Of a stretch of DNA of 64,000 bases, positions 1-12,500 are shown in pieces. The notes under the pieces are model-generated. The model saw nothing but the letters and a program-made list of their open reading frames with translations, was not told the origin of the DNA and ran no database searches. Position 1 is the stretch's first letter. Every line of letters begins with the position of its first letter. The DNA lies in assembly GCA_035048495.1 (NCBI GenBank), contig CM068548.1, positions 4,474,714-4,538,713 of the forward strand. Reading direction: 5' to 3'. This DNA comes from Euptelea pleiosperma (Eukaryota > Streptophyta > Magnoliopsida > Ranunculales > Eupteleaceae). A program made the position numbers and the translations under genes.

Positions 1-239
1 AGTACATACATACCCGACCCGATTACTAATCTAGTAAAAATCAACCCAAAGCCAACAACATGAGAAAAGATTGAAACTTTGTAAAGCCAGACCTGGCCCA
101 ATTATTAATCGGGTGGTCCAGAAAGATGTACCCAGATCATACTGAATCAGGTTGCATATGTCAGGTAATTAGGTATTCAGATACCCAGTGAACTAGATAT
201 CTTACACAATTTTATACAAATGGTGAACTAGATAATGGA
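1..239. other. Downstream flank of the TCX gene, nothing recognised
   Basis: AT-rich sequence with no coding signal, TIR or LTR that I can identify. Confidence 0.5.
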
Positions 240-556
240 AAAAAAAGATGGGCATTTTATAATTTAATGGAATAAGTTACAAAATATACCCACATACATA
301 CGGCAGATGAGGCTGAAGGGACTATCAACTATATAGATAAGGTGATTACAAATAAAATTTAAAAAAAAAAAAAAAACCTATATAGACAAGGCAAAAAAAT
401 GGATCCGCCATGATTGATTCTTCAACCACAATCGGATCTAACAACGGGGCCCCAACATTTCTTTTTAACTGCATTAAGGACAGCCAGATTGAACAATGGC
501 CGAGTATGACAGATGCAGTAATATGCTTCGGGCCAACCCTCTCTCTCTTTATCTTC
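240..556 (-). other. 3' untranslated region of the TCX5/6-like gene (approximate)
   Basis: Sequence after the TAA stop (559-557) on the minus strand. It contains a T-rich run (complement of the A-run at 360-375) and A/T-rich segments that could serve as plant poly(A) signals. The true end cannot be set from sequence alone. Confidence 0.4.
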
Positions 557-3500
557 TTACATCTCATTTTCAATCTTTGGTTTTATCATATCCCCATTTT
601 CATTGGGGTGGCCAACCTTCAGAGGTAGACCATTATTAGAAGCAACAGTGACAGCACTCACCGTCTGAGATATCACACCAGTAGCTGGAATAGGTCTCAC
701 AATGCCATTGCCAACAGGTTCCACTTGACTCTGTGTTTCCATTCTCGCACCCAACGAAGAATATTTTTCTTCTGTAATGTGAAAGAGACATGGAAATAAT
801 TAAAGTGTAAGATAATTAAACTCATAGAAGCTCAAAATATAAAATCAAGGGAACGGCTTCCGACTCAAAGAGTTTCAAAAATCAACCCAATTGAATGGAT
901 TTAACCATCCAATCTATTTGATTTGTTTGGGCAGTCAGACAATAAAATATAGTAAATGTTCTAAGAAAAATTTATAGGTTGGATCTTGATGCCCCTAAAA
1001 TATGTGAATGTTTCATCAAGAAGTCAATTTACACAAACAATCAATAGCAGTGTCCTAAAATGACAAATACATGTCTAAATCTTTGGGACATTTTGGACAG
1101 ACAAGTTGATTGGTGGAGCTTTTACTGTTTCAAGGAGCAGTTTCTCAGTTTTGGAAATTCAACATGGCTTCTGGTTATCCACAACTTGACTGGAACTTGA
1201 TATTAATTTGTTCACAGTTTAGATACAAAGATGACTACATTAGAAGGTAGAGAGCCTTACCTTTTATTCTTCCACAAGTAATGATCTTTCGAAGACAATC
1301 CCGGAACCCCGTCAAGACAAGCCTTTCCTGTTCCGCATAGACCTCTGTCATCCCCTGCCCATGTGGCAACCGGAGAGGTGTGTTGTGGCCATGGCCCAGA
1401 GCCCCATTTGGGGATGCAGCTGCCATGAACATTGTATCTTGCTCATCGCACATCAGTGCTAGTGTTCCAGGAGACATTGGCCTTCCTTTCTGCACATCAG
1501 TACCATCCGATCCGGAATCATCGGTGCCTATTTTATCAGCTTGGTTCCCGCTCGAACGATCATCAATGACAGATTTCTGAACATCGGGTTCTTTCTTGCT
1601 ATCCTCCCTGTCTTGAGTCGACGTAGCAAGGGAGCTTTCCATCTGATCTTCTCTCTCCACTGGCTTCTCTGTTGTGTCTTTCTTCTCTGGAAATGTCAAA
1701 TTATGGAGTTCAAAATAATCAGACCCCAAATTCAATCAAAGATGGTATGGATCTATTTTTTGCAGTAAATACACTCAAAAAGAGAATATGCATACAGTAA
1801 ATTGCTGTAGGAATTAATATAAACTTATTTATCAGAAACTCTTAGAAAACAATAAAGTAATATAAACTCAGGATGGATGTTTGGGGTGTTTGGGAAAATG
1901 GGAAAATCATTACTAACCAGAACAAATGAAAGAACACAAGGAAACAAAATGGCTATCAAAGAAAAAGGAATGTAAGATGGGATGTTTCGGGTGGGTTCAA
2001 GGTTTAAAATCTTAGTCTAGTTCTGTATCTAGATAAGCTGATGGAACAATATATCGGAAAAATCTTGGTATGTCTCGATGTACAAATATATGAAGAATAC
2101 ATCAAAATACACTATTTTTAATGCTCAATTAAGCTAAAAATATGCTATCTATCTTTCATATGTATTATAAAAGAAATATTATACAAAGGGTTTTAATTAC
2201 TTAGGTTAAGGTTTTGGTATGAGACAATAGACACCCCTATATATTCTCTCAAAAACTTACCAGAACGAAACGTATTGGCCATGATGAACCGAGAGTACAG
2301 TACTTTAAATCATGGTAGGGGTAGGACTCTGGAAGAAAGAAATCAAGGGTTTCATTTGTTACAACATCCGTGGAGGAAAAATAGAATTTAGGAGGAACCA
2401 AGAAACACGTGGTAAGAAAAAGTGACTTTCTGGCACTTTTGAAGTTTGACAGACACTCGTGACAAGAATGTCGAAGTTCCAATTTAGTTAAAAAATTTAA
2501 TTAACTAATTAAAATAGAACTTTCATCAAAGGGAAGCAAAAGGGAGGACTAGAAACCAGAAATTAAACTTTCTGTTTCAGATTTGAATAAAAAAACAGCA
2601 AATCCATCACCGACTGAAAATATCATAAAAGGCCATAGATATTATATTTCTTGGTTCTAACTCTTAAGTGGTATAATCCTGGTGAAACTAATTAACCCAG
2701 CCAACTTTAAAATCCAGAACCAACTTTTTCTATATTAGCCACTTAAGCCTAATATTTAGTTCTGATTCTTCTGAACATGAAAATAAAATGAAATGCTTCA
2801 TATGCCTGCAATTTTTTTCCCTTTTTAAAACTGATATACACCTGCAAGTGTCTTGGCAGCTTCTCCTGATACTGCCACCAAAAGTGAGCAAAGCTCCTTC
2901 ACATCCTGTGGCTGGATAATGTCTGCTAACAAAGACCTTCAGCATGACCAGTAGTATTAGTTAATTCTTGTAAATAAAATAAGAAACAGTGTTTCACAAG
3001 AATTTATAGCACAATTAGATCTTCTTGGGAGTTTATACCAGGTTAAATATGATCAGACAAGATAGGTACCTGTATGTGAACTTTGAAGAGCCAAATACTG
3101 CAGGGTTAACAACACGAGGAAGAGGTAAGGACGACAAGGAAGAAGAGGAGGCGGAAGCTTTTAGATGATTCACCTGATAAAAATAAGAAAGATTACACTT
3201 GATCAATGCTTCTAGATGTATCAGAATCAGAGTGGATGATTAGATCCATAGACCGCAGAAACTGAGATCAATTGGCATCCAACCAACAGAAGAAAAAAAA
3301 TACAACAAAATCATCCCTTCAAATTCAAATGACCATGCAAACATGCAGCAATTCCTGCTGATGTGCAGCTAATTATTAAATGACGTTTTTCTTTTATTAG
3401 TCCAGACTCCAGATATAAAAGGTAACCACATACTTAATGTTGTTATGTGAAGGCATGATTTAAAACTTCCATAATCAGTTGCTGAATTTCACAACTGATG

Positions 3501-6500
3501 AGGCAAGACTCTCTCTTTTCAAGGATGTAGTAGATCACAAAGTACCTGTGGGAATTGAGAAAGCCTGTGAATGGCCGGATCCTTGGCTGTTGTCCCGAAG
3601 AAGATTTCCTGATTTTTTCTCTTCTTGGATGCTGGAGGGGAACCATAGCCAGAGGATCCAATAGCCCCAGTGATGGCAGCATTGGCTGCTGCCTGCTGCA
3701 TGTAGAGAGCATTACCATGGTCACCATGGAAGAGTGCTCGTCTCTCTTCACTTCCTTCAAAGTTCTTGCAGTCCATGCATTTACAATTTTCAGAGCAGAG
3801 TATGTTAGCTTGAAAGCACTCGCAATACTTCTTGAGGCACCCTGATTTCTTGCAGTGACACCCTTTGTTGTGCTTTCCCACCATTGGAACCTCCCCTGCC
3901 TCTTCCTGCATTTGTTTTGAACCATTCCATATGCATGTCAACAGCAACCAGATTAGAATACAATTCAGTAAGATATCCAATAGCAACAAATGGTCTAATA
4001 AGAGCATCCATTTTAATTTTCTAGAAGAAAACAATATTTGTCTTTTTCTTTCATCTTGCTTGTTCATTTGTAATGAGATAATTATTTACTTTGTTAAGTA
4101 TCCCTGATATTTCCAGAAAAAAAGTCATAAAGCCATGTTGCACACAATGCTAAATGCCTCTCTTGCAGTAAAATACAGATTAAAGGAATATAATTTAAGC
4201 ATGCCTTTCTTATTTCATGAAAAATAAGATTTTGAAAAATGGTAATTTGACCAAGGGGATTGTTTACTGTACCTTTTGTCCCCAACAGTTGGGATAAGGC
4301 TTTGTTGGTTGATTGTATGAGTTCGCTTGACTTGTGTTCTGCGCATTGTCTTTTTTGTCAAATCACCACACAAAAAATTGGAAGTCATGTTAACTTGTTT
4401 CAATCTATAGTTTTCAGTCACATGCACCTGTTGTTTATCAGTTCTTTTTTTGGTCAATAGGTGCTCAATGGTGCAAGTTTTGCATGAGTCAATGGCCCAA
4501 CGTTAGGGTTGCAGGCTGGGCCAATGAGCTTTAAGCCCGACTGCATTTAAGATCACACTCATGTTGCCACTACCCCAAAACACCTTGGCCCATGGTTGCC
4601 ATGTAGAGCAACGATTGTGCAAAACTATATGAAACAGAAATGGAAACGCACCATTTTGTTACATTTGCAATTGTAATTATCATGATGCAAAAAACATATG
4701 TGAGAGATGGGAAGCAAAAGAACATGCTTAGAGGAAAAAATTGCAACTCAGCTATGAGATTTTAAGCCCATCGCTGCTTAGAATACAAAAATAAAACATG
4801 TTTGCAGAGAGAGAGAGAGAGAGATGGGCCCTGAAATCTGATCTTGGGCCCGGCCTTGGCCCTGTCATGCTGGATCCGGCCTGGAAAAGAGCATCCCAGC
4901 CTCGGGTTGAGTCCAAGGAGAAACTCCACCTAGCCCAGTCCAGCCCATTTGCAACCCTAGTCAGCATTGTTAGTTCATCCATTGCCATTTTCACACCAAA
5001 CACTAAGATCAATTATTGCTTGATTCAGCTTATTCTTCCATTTTCCTAACATTCATGTAGGGTTTTCACCAATTCAACTTGCTGACACCATCACAAACTC
5101 TAAATGCTCGAGGATGAGATTACCAGGATTATGATCTTTCACTGTTCTGTTAGGACATTGGTTTATGGGTGTGGTTCACCTTTTGTGTAATGCTACATTG
5201 AACCATGTTGCCATCATCTCTCATCTTAATTCTTCAAGCACAATCTCGCATATGGTTGACTCTATTGACACTGTCAACGTCGAAATTTGCTTGAGCTTAT
5301 TTTTTTAAGGGAAAGATAGTTGGACCATCTCATTGATAATGTGACTCCTCTGTCTTGCAGACACCTTTTATAGATCCAAAACTAAGCACGATTGAGTTTC
5401 AGGAGTGTTGAGAATACCCGCTAAACAAGTTTACTTACTTCCTATATTTATGTACGGTTTCAAGTCTTTATGTTATAATGTCACTCTAGTTATCAATTTG
5501 GCATACGGAGAAAATTTGGTAAGGGAATAGTACTACAAGTATAATTCGGTTTGGATATTCATCAGTACGGTAAAAAATTCAGTCAAATCAACGGGGAATG
5601 GAAAAAATTGTCCAAGAATAATTCGTGTTTAATACAGCTTGTTTGAAAATTCGGTGTGTGTATATATATATACTTAAAATGGAATTTAATGCAGATTTGA
5701 AATACATAGTGGCAGATATGTAATATAAAACTAACTAAAAGGGCATTTATTAGCAAGAAGATTCCATAAAAAGACCCTGGTTATTGACCAGGGGGATAAA
5801 GAAGGACACTTGGTTAGATCTCTTTAACGGAAGTATTGAGACTTGAGCCCATCCAATCCCAACTTACCTAATACGTTTTCCTTTCCTTGCCCTCTTTATC
5901 TATCTGCAACAAAACAAAGTAGACATAAAATATTGACTCGAGCTTCTTCTTGGAGTTGCAACTACAAACCACAGGTAACAACATTGGCCTCGCCGTTGAT
6001 CTGACCGTTGATGACAGCAATAGCCTTGACAGCCTTGGCTAGGGCATCAATAGAGCACCGTAATCTCAAGAGAAAGAAAGTGAGGGGGAGTCGATTGTGT
6101 ACGGTGGCGGCCAAAGTTGCATGGTGAGAGAGTGTGAGAGATTTGTTTGGTGAGAGCTGGAGTGGAGACAGTGGGAAGAGGGAGAGTGGGGGACTAGGGA
6201 GATGAAGGGGAAGGGGAAGAGGAAGAGAGGGTTAAGGTTTTTTTTTTTAATAGATATATTATTCGAATTTTTGACCTGAATTTTTAAACATACGTTAAAA
6301 ATGCATATTAAACTCTTTTCTCAAAAATAATCCAAATTTTCCGTATATTTCAAAATTCATGGTTGTATAAAACAGTTTTTAAAGAATCGCATAATTCGCA
6401 TATTATACGCGAATCAAACGCCAAATTGCTAAAAAGGGTTTAGACCAAAATCGGTCAGATTTGTTTTGAGTGCTTCCCCAGTTCCTCTATAAGGTTTTTT

Positions 6501-9500
6501 TTTTTTTATTGAACTGCTAGAATCAGTCAAGAAGTGGCACTTTACACATCAGAGAGCCCCAACATATTACAACACCCTAGCCTTGCATCAGTATAAATAT
6601 TTGCCATTCACTGTTTGTGTCATTCCACTTCAATACTTAACAAATATAGCTAGGAAATCAAATTCATAAACATTACATGTATTAGGTATAATCTATGTAA
6701 CAATGATACGAATACGTGTGTCCGTGTTTGACACTGATATGAGGTGTCTGACACAGTGCCTTCGAGAAGCCCGAAACTCAGACACGTCAGTACACATGTA
6801 TTAAGATAATATTTTAGTTATACTCAAATCAGGAGGTATTTAAAAAATAAAAATAGGAAAATGAATGTTTGAAAAGTAAAAGAAAACATCTCCATACACC
6901 AAAGAGCTATCCAATATTAGTAAACTTATAAGAGGGAAGTCTATCAAACAATTATAGTTGTGATTAACAACTTAATAAAGTAGCATATGGAGGATAGAAC
7001 ACACTTTTGTGCAAGAGTCGGCATGTCTAACATGGAAGTACGACTCAGTGTTTGAAACAACAATTTTTTGAAAAATGGAGTGTCCTTGTTACATAGTGTT
7101 AAATAACCATTTACCCCAAAAGATCGACCTTGTAGGAAGATTTGAACACAGGACCTCCCAGGCATCATACCCTCTGGGGAACGCCCAACAGATCGATTTA
7201 TTGGGAAAGGTGAAACAACTATGTATACCAACGGGTCATCAGACCAATTCAACATGTGCGCGGAAATACGCCATCTACTAACACACCCCCTTAGCGGGAA
7301 TACACTCCGCTGGAGACTTGAACCTGCAACCTCCCAGGCCTTAAGGCTCTGATACCATGCTAAACAACCATTTACCCCAGAAAATCAACCTATTGGGTGA
7401 GGGTGAAACAACTATGTATACCAACAGGTCATCGGGCCAATACAACACGTGCGCGGAAATACACCATCTACTAACACGCCCCCTTAGTGGGAATACACTC
7501 CGTTGGAGACTTGAACCTGCAACCTCCCAGGCCTTAAGGCTCTAATACCATGTTAAACAACCATTTACCCCAGAAGATCGACCTATTGGGTAAGGGGGAA
7601 ACAACTATGTATACCAACGGGTCGTCGGGCCAATACAACACGTGCGCGGAAATACACCATCCTCTAACACATAGGTTACAATAATCAGCATATGATCATT
7701 TTATAATTCAAAGAAGATTCCAAGTTCACCCTTAAAATATTTTGTATCAATGTCTATGACATCTTTATGGGCAATCATGATTTGGTAAATATGCTAAGCA
7801 CCAAGGTTTAGATTCAGCCTAGTTTCTAGTCAGCTAGACAAGATTCTCCATGCAGAAAGGTTACAACTTCTACGATATGATACCTAAGCACATCTACAAT
7901 AAGTGAAAGGTAGAGAAACTTGAAATGAAAAACATAACCATGCTAAAGTGCCCATTTTACTAAACTAAGCTGTAAACAAGATGCTTAAATTAGTCTTGCA
8001 TCCTATGTTACCCAGACATGACAAGGATACGAGACCGACATGGTCTGGAATTTAGATACGGCATTTGCACTTAAAATGGAAGTATCCAATACAGATACGG
8101 CACCTATTTTGAAGTACCTAGATATAGGCTGCATCAAAAAACATAAAAATTATCCTATAAATAAGAGTGTCTATTCCAGCAACGAGTTACTCAAAAATAG
8201 GAGTAAATAAATGTTGAAGCTTTCTGCAACCTAGCCTTTGAAGATCAATAAACATGCTACTCCCCAAATATCAGTTGCAGGGTTGATTCAGGGAATGGAG
8301 CTGTCCACAATCCGAATATGCTAAAACTAAGCAACTGCTAAGGCTGCATTTGGTTCGCGGAAAAAAGCGAACCCGACGCATGGTTTTTCCCGGATATTTT
8401 TAAGCGTTGCGTTTCGGATGAAGTTGGAAAAAAAGAGAGGAAAAGAAGTATCAAAAAGGAAAACAAAATGGAAAATCAACCGACCGACTTCAAGTCGGTC
8501 TGTTTGTTTCCTCTCGTCACTCTCTCTCTCTCCCTCTCTCTCAACCCTCGCCTCTGCACAAATCTCCGCCTGCACTGCTAACGCCACCACCTGCTTGTCA
8601 TTTCCTCTGCCATCACCGACAATCCTACTATCTACAATTTGTTCCAATTCAGAGTTGCCAAGGACAAGAAATAATTTGGTTTAAGGTTAGGGTTTCGTTT
8701 TAATTTTGATCCCCTCTCCTATAATGAGCCTTCAAATCTGTAAGGATCAGAGAGACGGATCCTGAATTCCTATTCGACGCGCCCTTCAAGAGTGCCCTTC
8801 AAGAGTGGGTTCCTGAAGGATCTACACCTACCGTTGTGAACTCACCAACGAGTTTTAATTTTTTGAATGAGAATGGTGGGGACTCGAATTAAAGTTATGC
8901 TCCACCGGAGAGTTAGCATAGAAGAAATCTTGTCCTGAAAAGTTACCTTGCACGTCCGTTGATTCAAAAGGAAGAGGGGGACAGTCAGGAGGGGAAGGGT
9001 TTGAATGTTCCACAGCTTGCATGTTCAAGAAATTCAAGAGAAGCTCATGAAGGGAACTATTGAATGTATGATCTGTTACACCGAACCCAGAAAGTTCTGA
9101 ATAGATTTTGGATACTCCCAGTAAGAATGTTGTTGGCTAGGTTTAATTGTTGTAGATTGGGGAGATGGAGATCAAGAAGATTTCTAGAAAGTGAGTTGTT
9201 AGTGAGGTATGGAGAGGTAAGCTGAGTTAGATACGAGATGGAAGTAGGGATGCTGCCATTGAAGGCATTGGAAAAGAGGTTTATGGTATAAAGATGGAGT
9301 AAACCTTCGCTCACACCCGTGTGTGAGCAAAGCCAATCACACACCACAATATGAGCCACGTGGCATACTCTTAAAGGACGATGACCGTATGGATGTTTGG
9401 CCAGTCCCTCGTTGGACCTAAAAACCAAAAATCAGCCTGATTAGTTATGTCACACCTTTGGATCTAGTACCCCAAATAATGGTCAATAATGCTTTAAATT

Positions 9501-12500
9501 CTATGGTTAAAAGCAACCCATGCAAATGACTCCAATCCAACGCTTATAAATCACTAATCAAGCTAATTTTTGGTTTACAAGTCCACCAAGGGACTAGCCA
9601 AACATCCATACGGTCATCGTCCTCTAAGAGTGTGCCCCGTGGCTCATATTGTGACGTGTGATCGGCTTTGCTCACACACAAGTGTGAGCAAAGGTTTTCT
9701 CATAAAGATGATGGAGGTTGCAGACTTCTCCCTCCCCTCCGGCGAAGCAACCAAATGTACAAAAAAACAATATAGGAAAAATCTTGACCCAAAAAATTCT
9801 TTTCCTGAAAAAATTACACACCAGATTCTAATTTTTCCGCGAGCCAAACACAGCCTTAGAGCTAAAAGTTTGAGAGTAAAATGGAGCATCCTCATAGTCT
9901 ACCAAAGTGTGTCAACACCAAGAACTTAAATCGTTTAGTATCCAAAAAAAAAAAACGAACTTAAATCTTTGCATGGGAGGACATATCTGCATGCTACAAC
10001 ACCCGACAAATATCTTCGGATAGATTGGGTTTTGTGATAAAAAAATATTAAAAATAGAAAAAGAAGGGAAAAAAAAAAAGCAAAAAGCAAAAAAAAAAAA
10101 GAGAACCAACTATTATGTATTATATAAACTATATAAACAAAAATGTTGCATTTTGTCCAACCAATATAATGATGCTCTATGACTCAAATAGTTTAATGTT
10201 TAACTCATAACTCATAAGTAATGGAGACTGAGTGCTTGTGCAACCTTACTAACATGTCATTCACCATCAATCACCACAAATTTATAATCAGGTTGCAACC
10301 TACTAGTCAACTACATGTTATGTAACTACACTATGCTAGAACAATTGTGAAGTCAACATTCTCTAGGAGAGAATGGAAAACAAAGCTAAATATATCCATT
10401 TTATGTTATTAAAGGTATTAAATTTAGATTTTGGGATTCAACAGCTTGGAAATGGAAATATTTTGACCAGTGTGGAATAATACAATTTTAATGGAAATAT
10501 TGTGGAAATGTTCGCTGAAACAAGCGTAAAAACATATTCATAAGCCATATAATAAACAACCGTATGGAGTGTAGAAATCAATGTTAACAATGTTTTGTAA
10601 TATGCTGATGCAAGCATATGAATGCTTTGCCAATTAAAAACAACTACAAATAGACATGAAAATGATTATAACTATTAAATCATATCACACTAAGTACATT
10701 ATATCAAAATAAAACTTTACATTAAACATAGGAAGGTCACAAAAATAGATCTTTATTTATTGTGTATGTTAGTTAATTAGGGTTTCTAAGAGAATGAGAG
10801 AGAGAAGAATTGGGGAAGAAGAGGAGGAATCGACTTAAGCTGAATAGCCTAACCGTACCGTACCACCCCCACCCCCACCCCCCCATACGTCCCATACATA
10901 AAACCCCTCCAAATAAAATAACTCTAACACTCCGCCTCAAGCTAGAGAGTAAACATTATGCATCTCCAGCTTGGAACAAATCAGATCCAGACGAGCTTTG
11001 AACAAAGCTTTTGTGAACATGTAAGGAGTAGAAATGTCACCACAAATTACTTTTGTCTCGAACAAAGTGTCTCGATATGCTTTGTCCTTTCATGAAACAC
11101 TAGATTTGAGGCTATATGAATAGCCGCTTGGTTATCACAGTACAACTTCATAGGAATCTCCACTCCAACATCCAATTCATGTAGAAGATGCTTCAACCAG
11201 ATCAACTCACAACTCGTATGAGCCATTGCTCTATACTCATTTTCCACACTAGATCTAACAACCACATATTGTTTCTTACTTCTCCAAGACACTAGATTTC
11301 CACCAAGAAAAGTACAGTAACCCATAGTAGACCTTCTGTCAGAAGGTGAACCAACTCAATCAACATCTGTATAACTAACCACTTTGAGATGACCATAAGA
11401 TCTATACAACAAACCACAACCAAGAGCACCTTTTAAGTATCTGACTACATGGACAATTGTATCCCAATGTAGAACTCGATGTGATTTCATAAACATCCAC
11501 AACCACCAGAAACCACTAACGTTGATTTGTCGTAGCACCACCAATTTCTAACAGTAAGGCGCACTTAAGTCGAGCAAAAACTTCAGTCATATTGGGGAGT
11601 TCCCTACTCCTCAAAAGTTGAGCAAGAACTGGATTATATTTTAGTCAAAGACCAAAGAGGAAATGTGCAACATCAAAGTCTTCACGTTGTTTGCGTTGCC
11701 GCTCAAGATCGGAGGTGAGAGGTTAGTAGACATTTAACTCATTTCAGTTATTCTGAAGAGAGGAATAGTATTCTACAAAACGCTTCTCACCCTGCTGCAA
11801 GGAGAAATATTCTACACATAACTGATGGGTCCGAGTGATGTTATTCTCACTAGAATACATCTTCCCAACATGCTCACAAATCTCCTTTGCATCGTTAAAA
11901 AACATTAGATTAATCTTGATTTTAGGATCCATAGTTGGAAGATCTTCTAGGGATAAGGTTTCACAAATGGAAGAAGAAGAGAAGAGAGAAAGGAGATGTC
12001 ATGTATAGCTCACATGACTCCCAAAACTATTATTTATATGAAGGCCATTACAGACAAAAATACCCCTCACTATGAGGTATTTACAAGACTACCCTTTACA
12101 TGTAGAATACGTATAAAATACGTCTCCGATAACACTCCCCCTTAAGTTGGTGCATTTATATCTCGCATGCCCAACTTGCTAAGACATCGGTGAAGTTCCC
12201 AACTAGGGACCCCTTGGTAAATATATCGGCAACTTGCTCATCTGTTTGAACAAAAGGAGTGCACACCTCCCTAGAGAGGATCTTCTCCCTTATGAAGCGT
12301 CAATCTACTTCGATATGCTTGGCTCGATCATGTTGAACAGGATTGTGAGCGATGCTAATAGTAGCTTTGTTGTAACAATACAAGTTGACAGATCCTGAGA
12401 CAAGGAATCCTAGTTCTACCACGAGGATTCTCAACCATAGCATTTCAATCTGTTATTTGTTAGTGCCCTTACCAAACGATTGAATTGTAGTATCACATTC

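Larger units (their letters stand above)
8339..9858. mobile_element. Gene-capturing non-autonomous TIR transposon (Pack-type)
   Basis: The ends are inverted repeats: TAAGGCTGCATTTGGTTCGC (from 8339) and its near-complement ending GCCTTA at 9858, matching over about 25 bp with a few differences. The interior of about 1.5 kb holds a CT-rich leader-like region (8,500-8,560), a fragment of an LRR receptor-kinase gene (9057-9300, minus) and a nested foldback MITE (9301-9698). No transposase is present. A clear target duplication is not visible, so the superfamily is unset; the ends resemble hAT/PIF-type MITEs. Confidence 0.6.

Noticed and set aside
5985..6090. Minus-strand reading with [11 protein letters not shown] resembling a Cu/Zn superoxide dismutase N-terminus.
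   Set aside because: The match is about ten residues, is followed by an unrelated tail and a stop, and lacks any metal-site residues.
7340..7357. A tRNA gene suggested by tRNA-like words near GGTATCAGAGC and GGTTCAAGTCTCC.
   Set aside because: The GGTATCAGAGC word is a primer-binding site next to an LTR; there is no cloverleaf, and the box B-like word is part of the TRIM internal domain.
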